DNA from: Psychrobacter sp. APC 3426
GTDB lineage: Bacteria; Pseudomonadota; Gammaproteobacteria; Pseudomonadales; Moraxellaceae
DNA length: 64,000 nucleotides
Assembly (NCBI RefSeq): GCF_030408035.1
Contig: NZ_JASDCF010000007.1
Coordinates: 46,524-110,523 of the forward strand
Direction: 5' to 3'
Shown piece by piece: positions 9,562-18,007 of this stretch (its first letter is position 1; the number at the start of each line of letters is the position of its first letter). The notes under the pieces were generated by a model. The model saw only the letters and a list, made by a program, of their open reading frames with translations. It did not search any database and was not told the DNA's origin. The position numbers and the translations under genes were made by a program.

Positions 9562-10857
9562 TTATAAGAAGACAATCTTAATCAATAAGATGGCTGTTAA
9601 AAGCCAAACGGCAATACTAATATCAGCAAACTTACCAGTTAGCGCTTTAATCGCGGTAAAGGTAATAAAGCCAAGCGCAATACCATCAGCGATTGAGTAT
9701 GTCAGCGGTGTGAATAACAATACAACCACCACTGGTGCCGATTCTGTCAGATCGCTCCAGTGAATATCTTTGAGCGTGCCCATCATGAGTACAGCCACAT
9801 AGAATATAGCGCCAGCGGTTGCATAAGCAGGAATCATACCTGCTAAAGGAGAAAAGAAAACACTCAATAAAAACATCACACCAACAGTCACTGCCATCAA
9901 ACCCGTACGCCCGCCTGAGGCGATACCTGAGATACTCTCAATATAACTGGTCGTCGATGACGTACCCAACATAGCACCCGCTACTGTGGCCGTGGAATCT
10001 GCTAATAATGCCTTTCCCATATTGGGGATATTACCGTCTTTATCAGTCAATTTAGCCTGGCTTGTTGTTGCAATCAAAGTACCTGCAGTATCAAACAAAT
10101 CAACGAATAAGAAAGCAAATATCACACTTATCATGGCCACATCAAACGCACCAGCAATATCCAGCTGCATCAGCGTAGGTGCAATCGAGGGCGGCGTTGA
10201 CATAATACCGGTAAACTCTGTGTAGCCTGCTAATAAACTAATAAGTGCAACAAGCAAAATCCCGATGGTTACTGAACCTGGTACTCTTTTATAAGACAAG
10301 GCAACAATAACAATAAAACCTATCGCAGCCATCATAGGACCAAATGATGTCATATCACCAAGACCAACCAATGTCGCATCATGATTGACGATGATTCCTG
10401 CACTTTGTAAGGCAATAAATGCTAAGAATGCGCCAATACCAGCAACTACCCCATTTTTAAGAGATACGGGAATAGCATTGATAATGGCTTCACGTATTTT
10501 AAACAAACTTAATAATACAAAGATACAACCAGACAAAAACACTGCCCCTAGGGCTGTTTGCCAGGCATATCCCATGCCAAGCACCACACCATAAGTGAAA
10601 AAGGCATTTAAACCCATACCAGGTGCAAGTGCTACTGGCAAGCGAGCATAAATCCCCATGATAAAACAGCCTACCGCAGCAGCGATACAGGTGGCGACAA
10701 ATACCGCACCTTTATCCATTCCAGCATCAGCAAGTACGTTAGGGTTGACAAAAATAATGTAAGCCATCGTTAAAAACGTGGTTACACCAGCTAAAATCTC
10801 TGTTTTGATCGTAGTGTTTTCACCATCGATTCCAAAATAGCGTTCAATTGCGTTCAT
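9562..10857 (-). CDS. AzgA-family adenine/guanine/hypoxanthine permease
   Basis: 431 residues from the ATG at 10857. A longer frame begins with a TTG codon at 10872, but the ATG has GGAAG 8 nt upstream and yields MNAIERYFGID, the normal family N-terminus. The protein is highly hydrophobic, with about 12 membrane segments and family stretches such as ILAGVTTFLTMAYI, APGMGLNAFF, and a DLFDTAGTL segment in the second half. Members import purine bases by proton symport. The exact preference among adenine, guanine and hypoxanthine cannot be read from sequence. Three direct repeats stand 74-169 bp upstream. Together with the permease and xdhAB at 1-3.7 kb, the window carries two different purine-base importers. 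Confidence 0.9.
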   Translation of the reverse strand: MNAIERYFGIDGENTTIKTEILAGVTTFLTMAYIIFVNPNVLADAGMDKGAVFVATCIAAAVGCFIMGIYARLPVALAPGMGLNAFFTYGVVLGMGYAWQTALGAVFLSGCIFVLLSLFKIREAIINAIPVSLKNGVVAGIGAFLAFIALQSAGIIVNHDATLVGLGDMTSFGPMMAAIGFIVIVALSYKRVPGSVTIGILLVALISLLAGYTEFTGIMSTPPSIAPTLMQLDIAGAFDVAMISVIFAFLFVDLFDTAGTLIATTSQAKLTDKDGNIPNMGKALLADSTATVAGAMLGTSSTTSYIESISGIASGGRTGLMAVTVGVMFLLSVFFSPLAGMIPAYATAGAIFYVAVLMMGTLKDIHWSDLTESAPVVVVLLFTPLTYSIADGIALGFITFTAIKALTGKFADISIAVWLLTAILLIKIVFL

Positions 10858-11421
10858 AAGAGTCGCTTCCAAATAGCAGTACGTTAATTATCATTATCCA
10901 CCTGCGTTGATAAGTGCCATTTTTTAAATAGCGACCATCAATGCGGCTTTTAAATCAAACATATAAAAATACATCCAAATTGCGACCATTAATGACGCTT
11001 CCGAATTGCGACTATAAATGATGCTTAAAGATTGGGATTGGAGATGATGTTTTTAATCCTTTAGCCACATATAACTTTGGCAAATGCGGAGCCACCATGA
11101 AAAGCGATAGCAACAAACAATTACATTCTAGTGAAATTGTCTTACAATTTCAATTAATGTCATCGTTTTTTAGATTAAAGGATACAAATTAGTTGACTAA
11201 ATGGACAGCTTTATGAGCGCATTCATTATTACGGTTCTTTGACCACGATTAAATTGAGCACTTAACACTTTAATAAATGACCTTTTTATCATTTAGCAGT
11301 ACACTAGGCGGTTGATAGCAGTTTGCTAAATTATTGTAATATCATATTAGTTCATAAAGGTCTTATCTGGTTTGTGTGTCATGCCCTACCAGCTATTATT
11401 AATCACTCATGAGTCAAATAC
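10858..11421. other. Intergenic region between the divergent azgA-type and tolQ genes
   Basis: About 560 bp that must contain both divergent promoters. It holds three direct repeats (10931-11026) and the string attatcattatc at 10887-10898, which resembles a partial Fur site but could equally be a -10 region. A 31-codon ORF at 11097-11192 has a GGAG 6 nt before its ATG but no recognisable product. I do not call it a gene. Confidence 0.4.
10931..11026. repeat. Three direct repeats upstream of the purine permease
   Basis: Copies start at 10931 (gcgaccatcaatgcggctt), 10982 (gcgaccattaatgacgctt) and 11008 (gcgactataaatgatgctt). The consensus is GCGACYATNAATGNNGCTT, with 15 of 19 positions invariant. 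Start-to-start spacing is 51 and 26 bp, close to multiples of about 25.5 bp, so all three could present the same DNA face to a protein. The repeat does not recur elsewhere that I could see. Confidence 0.55.
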
Positions 11422-12153
11422 ATGCCTGAATCATTAAATATCATCGACCTTATCACCCAAGCCAGTCTGTTGGTACAGATTGTGATGGCGCTCTTGTTAT
11501 TAGCGTCTTTGCTCAGTTGGGTGATTATCTTTCGTATGAGTGCACGGCTTGGTACTGCCAAAAACTTCGACCAACAGTTTGAGACATGGTTTTGGTCAGG
11601 TGAAGACTTAGCCAAACTCTATCAGGGTGTACAGGGCTCACCGGAACGCCAAGGGCTTGAACAGATTTTTTATGTTGGCTTTTCTGAATACCTGAGAATG
11701 CATAAAAAGCGCCAACCCAAAGATGACATCATCGATGGGGTTGAACGTAAGCTAAGAGTCGGTCTAGGACGTCAGCAGCAATTACTGGAGTCAGGACTGA
11801 CCACACTAGCAAGTATTGGTTCGGTTGCCCCTTATATTGGTCTGTTCGGTACCGTTTGGGGCATCATGAACGCCTTTTTGGGTCTGTCGCAAACTGAGCA
11901 GGCTACCTTAGCCTCAGTGGCCCCTGGTATTGCAGAAGCGCTTATCGCAACTGCTATGGGTTTATTTGCAGCAATTCCTGCTGTACTGGCGTATAACCAC
12001 TTTACCGCCAAGTCTAGCCGTCTGTATGATTCAAGGGCGCTATTTTGTGATGAGATGACAGGCATGCTGCAACGCGAGACCAGTGCAGAAAGCAATGCCA
12101 ATAGAGACAGTAACGTTAATAGAGAAACGCCATCTACTGCCAGTCAGATATAA
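11422..12153 (+). CDS. tolQ: TolQ, proton-channel subunit of the Tol-Pal system
   Basis: 243 residues. Three membrane segments are visible: residues about 14-37, then a pair around 130-200 containing GLFGTVWGIMNAF and APGIAEALIATAMGLFAAIPAVLAY in two adjoining parts, the MotA/TolQ/ExbB core. TolQ and TolR form the inner-membrane motor that uses the proton gradient to energise TolA, which is needed for outer-membrane constriction at division. The C-terminal 30 residues are polar and poorly conserved. tolR follows 13 bp later. TolQ rather than ExbB is chosen because tolA and tolB follow directly. The usual upstream ybgC is absent. Confidence 0.93.
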   Translation: MPESLNIIDLITQASLLVQIVMALLLLASLLSWVIIFRMSARLGTAKNFDQQFETWFWSGEDLAKLYQGVQGSPERQGLEQIFYVGFSEYLRMHKKRQPKDDIIDGVERKLRVGLGRQQQLLESGLTTLASIGSVAPYIGLFGTVWGIMNAFLGLSQTEQATLASVAPGIAEALIATAMGLFAAIPAVLAYNHFTAKSSRLYDSRALFCDEMTGMLQRETSAESNANRDSNVNRETPSTASQI

Positions 12154-12166
12154 GGACGACGGAACC

Positions 12167-12625
12167 ATGAAACAAAGTCCCTATCACCGTGAAAAAAAAG
12201 CACTGAATGCAGAGATGAATGTCGTTCCTTATATCGATGTGATGCTGGTGCTATTGGTGATATTTATGGTGACAGCGCCGATGCTCATCACTGGTGTCGA
12301 TGTTGACTTACCAAAAGAGCAAACCAATACCATGAGCCAAAGCCAACTACCTGTCATCGTATCGTTGACCGATAGCGGCGAGATTTTCATCAGTTATGAG
12401 AATAATATTGACTTACCGATTAGTGAGCCTGAGCTGATCAACACTTTATCCAATCTACAATCGCAAAGTAGCAATGCAGGTGAGCCACCATTACAAGTCA
12501 TGATTAATGCCGATCAAAACAATCAATATGGCTCTATCATGACGTTGATGGCAACTTTGCAACAAGCAGGTGTCGAAAAAGTTGGACTGCTCACTGGCGC
12601 TCCCTTACCAACGCCCGGACTGTAA
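12167..12625 (+). CDS. tolR: TolR, proton-channel subunit of the Tol-Pal system
   Basis: 152 residues from the ATG at 12167. A longer frame overlapping tolQ exists (from 12083), but this start has AAGGA about 10 nt upstream and gives the standard cytoplasmic N-terminus MKQSPYHREKKALNAEMNVV. One membrane segment (PYIDVMLVLLVIFMVTAPML) carries the conserved proton-relay Asp, in YIDVML. A periplasmic domain follows and ends near VEKVGLLTG, as in ExbD/TolR proteins. It works with TolQ as the motor that drives TolA. It lies 13 bp after tolQ and 60 bp before tolA. Confidence 0.93.
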   Translation: MKQSPYHREKKALNAEMNVVPYIDVMLVLLVIFMVTAPMLITGVDVDLPKEQTNTMSQSQLPVIVSLTDSGEIFISYENNIDLPISEPELINTLSNLQSQSSNAGEPPLQVMINADQNNQYGSIMTLMATLQQAGVEKVGLLTGAPLPTPGL

Positions 12626-12685
12626 TCAACATTATTCTCCACTAAGCCTATACTAAAATAGTAGATAAACCGATGCACCACGTTC

Positions 12686-13702
12686 ATGAGTATAAAAACC
12701 ATGCATAATACTCCTGCCGTCTATGTCCCCACTCAACCTGAAGGTAACGGGCTAACCATGCCGACGCTACTCAGCTTGTTGGCGCATGGTCTTGTGCTTG
12801 GTATATTGGTTTATACCTATCAGCATACCGAAGTAGAAACTGCAGGCAGTATTGAGACCGTCATGGTATCCCCTGAGCAACTCGCTGAGATGCAAGGACA
12901 AATATTGGCCAATCGCGCCGCCGCCTCTGCGGCAATGCAAGACAATAGTAGCGCATCGAGCGCCATGCCTTCACAAACGTCTGATAGTCGTGCTAGTAGC
13001 CAAAGCACCAATCAGCCCAACTCGCAGCGCGTACCAGTATTTACTCGCTCTGACGATCCTGCTAGCCAACCTATGTTAATGAGCGAAGAGCAGCATCAGC
13101 GCTTACTTGAACAAAACCAAGAATACGAACGTCGAATGGCAGAGTGGGCAGCGCAGCTAGACGAGTCTGTTACAGAAGAGCATGACCACGTTGAACGAGA
13201 AAAAAGAGAGCAACTGATAGAAGAGCAAAAAAGGCTCGGAGAGTTCCGTCATAAACAGAACAATCCACCGAAGATTAAACGCCCGACTGCCAACGACCGT
13301 AATATAGAAATAGATACTGACAGCACAGGCAGTGCAGGCAAGACGTTTAGCCTGTCAGAAGGTCAGTCTACCCTATCTGGTGACACAGCAACCTCGAGTC
13401 CCTCCAAGGGTAACAGCCGTTCTGCGGCAGGTGGCAGCCGCGGTGCCAGTAACAGTGAAATCATCAACCTTATCAGACGTAACTATAGTCCGCCTACCGC
13501 TGCAAAAGGCTCAACTCAGCGTGCAACTTTAACCATTACAGTCAATACCAGTGGCAATATCGTTAATGTCTCTGCATCAGGGCCTGATAGTGCAGTTAAT
13601 GAGGCGGCAAGACAAGCAGTATTAAACACTGGTAGTCTACCAATCGATGCTGACGACCCTAAATATCCAACCTTTACCATACAATTTAAAGGCAGTAATT
13701 AA
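12686..13702 (+). CDS. tolA: TolA, periplasm-spanning link of the Tol-Pal system
   Basis: 338 residues. A short cytoplasmic N-terminus is followed by one membrane segment at about residues 27-46 (LLSLLAHGLVLGILVYTY, with the S-H pair typical of TolA that contacts TolQR). A long polar region rich in Ser, Gln, Glu and Arg spans about 80-230 (EERRM-type heptads, then SGSAGKTFSL). The C-terminal TonB-like domain (about 250-338) contains YSPPTAAKGSTQRATLTITV and ends TFTIQFKGSN. The central helix is shorter and less Ala/Lys-rich than in E. coli. The gene lies between tolR and tolB. Confidence 0.88.
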   Translation: MSIKTMHNTPAVYVPTQPEGNGLTMPTLLSLLAHGLVLGILVYTYQHTEVETAGSIETVMVSPEQLAEMQGQILANRAAASAAMQDNSSASSAMPSQTSDSRASSQSTNQPNSQRVPVFTRSDDPASQPMLMSEEQHQRLLEQNQEYERRMAEWAAQLDESVTEEHDHVEREKREQLIEEQKRLGEFRHKQNNPPKIKRPTANDRNIEIDTDSTGSAGKTFSLSEGQSTLSGDTATSSPSKGNSRSAAGGSRGASNSEIINLIRRNYSPPTAAKGSTQRATLTITVNTSGNIVNVSASGPDSAVNEAARQAVLNTGSLPIDADDPKYPTFTIQFKGSN

Positions 13703-13803
13703 TCAGTTGCTCAGCGCCTAGAATGTTGATAACGTTACTTTAATCGGCTTGTGCGACACAAGAGATTGCCTTATTCTAATAGTCACACTACCCCTATAAA
13801 AAT

Positions 13804-13820
13804 GATAATGATACTATTTC
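13804..13820 (+). promoter_or_regulatory. Weak Fur-box-like sequence before tolB
   Basis: GATAATGATA at 13804-13813 matches the first ten bases of the classical Fur consensus, but the second half (ctattt) matches poorly. It lies 18-34 bp before the tolB start, between tolA and tolB. It could also be chance in AT-rich DNA. Confidence 0.2.
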
Positions 13821-13837
13821 AGGAGCTCACCTCACTC

Positions 13838-15130
13838 ATGCATATCCATAAAAAACTATTGGTCTCTTTACTTGCCAGCGCATCTACGTTGCTAGTTGCT
13901 CCTAGCGTGCTCGCCGCTCCTGTCGTGTTAGAACTGGATTATGAGATTCCAGTCCAGCAAAACCAAGTGGCATTTGTGCCTTTTGCAGGCGACTCTGTAT
14001 TATCACCTATTATCCTAAATGATTTGAGCAAAACAGAGCTAAAAGTGACCAGTCAAAACTTACCGCAGCAGCCGCGCAGCAGTAGTGAGCTAGCAGGCAC
14101 ACTGCCTGTCTGGCAAAGCATGGGGATTCCTTACTTGGTAGTCGGTAGCACTCGTAGCAACCGCGGCAAAATCGTCACGGATTATGAGGTGATTGATATA
14201 AAATCTGGTCGGGTGCTTCAAGGTAAGCAAAGCTTAACGGCTGATAATAATAAAGAGAGCATGCGTTACGCCGCTCACGTCATAGCGGATAAAGTTTATG
14301 AGCTGATTACTGGTATTCCCGGTGACTTTTCAGGACGTATTGCCTATATCGAAGAAGTTGGCACAGGTAAACAAAAAGTCTCTCGTCTAAAAGTAATGGA
14401 TGCTGATGGCGAAAATGCCAAGACCATTACTGAAGTGGCAGGATCTATCTTTTCACCAGCTTGGTCACCAGACGGCAATCGCATCGCTTATGCGGTACAA
14501 CGTGATAAGTCTTATCCTGTTATTTATGTGCAAAATGTCAGTGGTGGTGGCGCCACTGCCTTGACACCATTTACGGGCAGCAACCTCAGTCCATCGTTCT
14601 CACCCGATGGTAGCAAGATACTTTTTTCTAGCAGTTTTGAAGGCAGTGCCCATATTTATGAGATAAGTGCTAGTGGCGGTCAACCTAAAAGATTGACCAA
14701 TTGGCCAAGCAGTGAAGTCCAACCAAGCTATGCGCCTGATGGCAAATCTTTTGTTTTTGTTAGCGACCGTGCTGGGTTTAACAAACCTCAGATATACCGT
14801 TATGTGTTTGGTTCAGGAAGCACAACCAAAGTATCCAATAGCGGTTATGCAACCAGTCCGCAGTTCAGTAGCGATGGCTCACAAATTGCTTTTTTAAGTG
14901 GTCGCTCAGCAGCAATCATGAATAGCAATGGTGCAGTAACGGCTAACCTTGGCAATACAGGTATCGATGAGGCACCAAGCTTCTCTCCTAATGGTAAGCG
15001 TGTGGTGTACGCCTCTACGCAAGGCGGCAAAGGTGTCCTAACCATTAAATCGCTCAATGGTGGCGAATCCTTTGGTAAATCAGGACAAGGGATAATTCGC
15101 TCACCGGTTTGGTCAGCCAGTCCTAAATAA
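13838..15130 (+). CDS. tolB: TolB, periplasmic beta-propeller protein
   Basis: 430 residues from the ATG at 13838. A longer frame from a GTG at 13751 exists, but this start gives a clean signal peptide (MHIHKKLLVSLLASAS, cleavage near VLAAPV) and has AGGAG upstream at 13821. The N-terminal domain (about 30-160) is followed by a six-bladed propeller with repeated WSPDG-type motifs: SPAWSPDGNRIAY, SPSFSPDGSKILF, QPSYAPDGKSFVF, SPQFSSDGSQIAF, APSFSPNGKRVVY. TolB shuttles between Pal and other outer-membrane proteins. pal, which normally follows tolB, is absent: the next gene is a convergent cytochrome. Confidence 0.95.
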   Translation: MHIHKKLLVSLLASASTLLVAPSVLAAPVVLELDYEIPVQQNQVAFVPFAGDSVLSPIILNDLSKTELKVTSQNLPQQPRSSSELAGTLPVWQSMGIPYLVVGSTRSNRGKIVTDYEVIDIKSGRVLQGKQSLTADNNKESMRYAAHVIADKVYELITGIPGDFSGRIAYIEEVGTGKQKVSRLKVMDADGENAKTITEVAGSIFSPAWSPDGNRIAYAVQRDKSYPVIYVQNVSGGGATALTPFTGSNLSPSFSPDGSKILFSSSFEGSAHIYEISASGGQPKRLTNWPSSEVQPSYAPDGKSFVFVSDRAGFNKPQIYRYVFGSGSTTKVSNSGYATSPQFSSDGSQIAFLSGRSAAIMNSNGAVTANLGNTGIDEAPSFSPNGKRVVYASTQGGKGVLTIKSLNGGESFGKSGQGIIRSPVWSASPK

Positions 15131-15233
15131 TACCATTTCCAAAAATTAGAGTAACGCGGAAAACTTGCGCAAGTACTACACCTCGTAGGCTTAGCAAGTT
15201 TGACAAAGTTAATCGGACTTTTTGGGTTGGTAT
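15130..15233. repeat. Candidate small palindromic repeat (MITE-like) after tolB
   Basis: Imperfect terminal inverted repeats face each other: ataccatttccaaaaa at 15130-15145 and tttttgggttggtat at 15219-15233. An inner inverted pair (aaacttgc, gcaagttt) lies inside. The unit begins at the last base of the tolB stop codon. No second copy was seen in this window, and I found no clear target duplication, so its mobile nature is only suggested. Confidence 0.4.
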
Positions 15234-15290
15234 AACCTTTTAATCCTTCATCATTAAGAGTTAATCTTTCCTTATATTTATGACTCTTCT

Positions 15291-15339
15291 AAAAAAAAGA
15301 AAGTGCCTAATAGTTATTTATTAGGCACTTTCTTTTTTT
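15291..15339. terminator. Bidirectional terminator between tolB and the cytochrome gene
   Basis: A long stem (aaagaaagtgcctaa / ttaggcactttcttt) has an A-run before it and a T-run after it. It stands between convergent genes and can serve both. Confidence 0.9.
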
Positions 15340-15431
15340 GCTTAGAGATTCAGTGATGTTTGTCACAGTTATCCCTATTTTTAAGAATATGTGTTTAAGA
15401 GAAGGTGTTTAGTTAAACACATACCACGACT

Positions 15432-16094
15432 TTACTCGTCACTCGGATCACTAGCAGGTGGATTAGCATGTCTTAGTTGTGCGACATCCTGAGCCGTAAC
15501 GGTATCGGTAAAACCGTTTAAGTCACTGACGACATATTGAGTCACTGCTGCCATCTGCTCATCGTTCATCATCCCATGAAATGATGGCATGCCTCTAAAG
15601 CCGTTAATCAAAATATCAATAATATAATACTTTGATTGCATCTTACTGTTATCGGCAAGCGGTGGATAGTACCCTGCGCCATAAGCACCCTCACCTTTGT
15701 GCATATGACAGGCTGCACAAGAGTCGTGATACAGCTTTTTACCATCCGTGGTCACAAACGCATTGCCTCCTTCAAACTTTGCATCCCATTCAGTGATACT
15801 TGGATCATTCTCCATACGAGGGAGTGAGCTGTCGTCAACGATGTTAATAGGTGGTGCTGCGAGCTCCTCTCGGCTCATATAGACGCCACCCCAAGCACCT
15901 GTATTGCGGCTGGCCTGATAATCATTGGTTGTCAGGGGGTCTTGCTCGTGCACGCTCGCCACCGTTTCTACATCATCCGACTGTTGACTACAGCCTAATA
16001 AAGCTGCACTGCTCATCACACTCAGCAACATCACCGTGAGCAGTTTGGGTGTCCTGTTTTTCATGGTTAGTTCTTTCATGATTGCATTGTCCAT
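15432..16094 (-). CDS. Lipoprotein c-type cytochrome
   Basis: 220 residues from the ATG at 16094, chosen because AGAGG lies 6 nt upstream and because the longer frame would overlap the amine oxidase gene. The N-terminus has a lipoprotein signal with lipobox ALLGC, so it is probably membrane-anchored and periplasmic. One haem-binding motif, CAACH, follows a ~100-residue region, and GMPSFHGMM is a likely Met ligand region. The overall form is a single-haem class I cytochrome c. It lies directly downstream of the Tat-exported amine oxidase (43 bp), on the same strand, and is its most likely electron acceptor. This is inference from context. Confidence 0.85.
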   Translation of the reverse strand: MDNAIMKELTMKNRTPKLLTVMLLSVMSSAALLGCSQQSDDVETVASVHEQDPLTTNDYQASRNTGAWGGVYMSREELAAPPINIVDDSSLPRMENDPSITEWDAKFEGGNAFVTTDGKKLYHDSCAACHMHKGEGAYGAGYYPPLADNSKMQSKYYIIDILINGFRGMPSFHGMMNDEQMAAVTQYVVSDLNGFTDTVTAQDVAQLRHANPPASDPSDE

Positions 16095-16137
16095 GATAGC
16101 CTCTGAATTTTTATATTTATCTATAGTAGCCACGTAT

Positions 16138-17739
16138 TTAACCCAACATTTTTGCTTTTTGATGTAGGCGCTTTGCAGCATCCATACCAGATAAAATAGC
16201 ACCTTCTTGCCATGCTGGAATGTGTGAGCAGTGCTCGCCCGTTAAGACGATACGGTTATCAATACTACACAAAGTATCGTAATGTTGGCGACGAGTCGAT
16301 TCATTCCAAATGCCGTAACAGCCTAATGTCCAAGGAATGCGGTGCCAGACGACCGACGTACCCGCACGAAACTCCTTTGGATACTGTGGATGGACATACT
16401 TACCATAGGCTAGCGCGACATTGATACGCTCTTGCGGGGTCAAAGTATTAAATTTATAAGAAGTCGGCCCGTAGCCATAAGCGCCTAGTAATACGCCACT
16501 ACCATCTTTGAACATATCTTCTGAAGGATAGGCAATCTGAGCAATGGGCATGTCGGTATAAGTCAGACCACCATAAATCCACTCATCTTCTTCCCAAAAG
16601 CGACGGTTAAACTCTAGACCAACTTTATAAGAGGTTTCATAAGGTATAGCAGCCATCGCTTCTTTCATTGGTTTTGAGACGTTAATGTCGATTTGAGTCA
16701 ACACTGTCAGCGGAATATTACAGACACACCAATCAGCGCGAACCGTCTTGGTCGCACCATCAGGGCTATTGCTATCGACATAATCTACTGTCACGCCAGT
16801 CTCATCTTGGTGAATCTTTGTGACTTTGGCATTAAACTCAATCATGTCACGGCATTCACGGGTGAAAGCATCACCGATTTTGCCCATGCCGCCCACTGGC
16901 TGGAACATCGTTGGCTGATGGCCATAAGTCATATGATTGCCATAAATATCCGCCCACATGCCTGAGTCTAATATCTCACTGATAGGCAAAGGCTTCGATG
17001 GCTTCTCATCAGGCATTAAACCACCACCTGGGAAAACGCTATAGCCGCGATGCTTACTTGTCGCATTACTGGCACGGTAGCGATAGTCTTTATCGAGTAC
17101 GCCCCAGCCTTTTAAACCTTCTAGTAGTTTCTCTTTATCCTCAGTATTAACTGAGCGGTCTAGACCACCGACGTTCACTGACTTTGACAGCAGTTCAGCC
17201 ACATGACCTTGGATATCATTTTTTACATCACCTAAGCGCTGCGGCACTCCGTTGAAATGGGTAGTGCGATGCAGATAAGCGCGATCATTGGTTTGCACAA
17301 ATGGTTGCATCTCAACACCAAACTGTTTGCAATAATGGAATACAGCATAGTGATGGCTTGGCAGACGCCATGGCCCACCATTAAAATAATTGCCTTCTTC
17401 AAAATCACAAGTGACCTCTTCGCCACCAAGCTCAGTGTATTTATCACCACTGTGTAGTGTCCAGCTACGACCACCACCACGATTTTGATACTCAAGCACC
17501 TTGACGTCATAGCCTGCTTTGCGTAACTCGTAAGCAGCAGTCAGACCACCAAGACCAGCGCCAAGGATAACAATACTGGCACCAGGAGGGGCACCCTTTA
17601 AGTCTATCGTTTCTTTAAAGCTAGACTCTGAAGCAAATCCTAGCGTAGTCATTGCTTGGTACATGGCAGTTGCACCTGCAGTTTTGCCAATCATCGAGAG
17701 CAGTTGGCGCCGCGTTGGTGATTGAAGCATGTCTTTCAT
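16138..17739 (-). CDS. Tat-exported flavin monoamine oxidase-family enzyme
   Basis: 533 residues from the ATG at 17739 (AAGGA 7 nt upstream). The N-terminus carries a twin-arginine motif, SPTRRQLLSMIG, followed by a hydrophobic stretch, so the folded flavoprotein is probably exported. FAD binding is shown by VILGAGLGGLTAAYEL near residue 60, by GGGRSWT, and by a C-terminal flavin segment, VLTGEHCSHIPAWQEGA. The family oxidises amines or amino acids; the substrate cannot be read from sequence. Genes for a triheme and a monoheme cytochrome c flank it on the same strand. I infer that it works as a dehydrogenase handing electrons to cytochrome c rather than to oxygen. Confidence 0.85.
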   Translation of the reverse strand: MKDMLQSPTRRQLLSMIGKTAGATAMYQAMTTLGFASESSFKETIDLKGAPPGASIVILGAGLGGLTAAYELRKAGYDVKVLEYQNRGGGRSWTLHSGDKYTELGGEEVTCDFEEGNYFNGGPWRLPSHHYAVFHYCKQFGVEMQPFVQTNDRAYLHRTTHFNGVPQRLGDVKNDIQGHVAELLSKSVNVGGLDRSVNTEDKEKLLEGLKGWGVLDKDYRYRASNATSKHRGYSVFPGGGLMPDEKPSKPLPISEILDSGMWADIYGNHMTYGHQPTMFQPVGGMGKIGDAFTRECRDMIEFNAKVTKIHQDETGVTVDYVDSNSPDGATKTVRADWCVCNIPLTVLTQIDINVSKPMKEAMAAIPYETSYKVGLEFNRRFWEEDEWIYGGLTYTDMPIAQIAYPSEDMFKDGSGVLLGAYGYGPTSYKFNTLTPQERINVALAYGKYVHPQYPKEFRAGTSVVWHRIPWTLGCYGIWNESTRRQHYDTLCSIDNRIVLTGEHCSHIPAWQEGAILSGMDAAKRLHQKAKMLG

Positions 17740-18007
17740 AATAATGTCCTTAAAGGTAACGTTCGTACATGACGGTAGGCGATTATTATCTATAATCATT
17801 ATTAAACATTTGGATTTATATTAAGCTTAGCAAAGGTGAAACCCTATGCTGCCAAGCTTTTCCTCTCTACCGTCCTACTTTCGATCCTCAACTTGTATTT
17901 AGTGTACAAAGCGCATTTATAAACGTATTTAGAGCTTCATTTAAAAATGCATTTATGAATGAGTTACTGCGCTATTCTTCATAGCTTCATCGATATTGCT
18001 ATAAAGC

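Noticed and set aside
10887..10898. attatcattatc upstream of the purine permease, similar to half a Fur site
   Set aside because: No second half, and no reason for iron control of a purine importer; could be a promoter -10 region.
11097..11192. 31-codon plus-strand ORF with GGAG 6 nt upstream
   Set aside because: The start signal is good, but composition is not protein-like and it lies in a divergent promoter region. It needs conservation data.
17777..17798. Fur-like AT-rich inverted repeat (gattat...ataatc) before the amine oxidase
   Set aside because: Only two hexamers resemble Fur units; the match is within what AT-rich DNA yields by chance.
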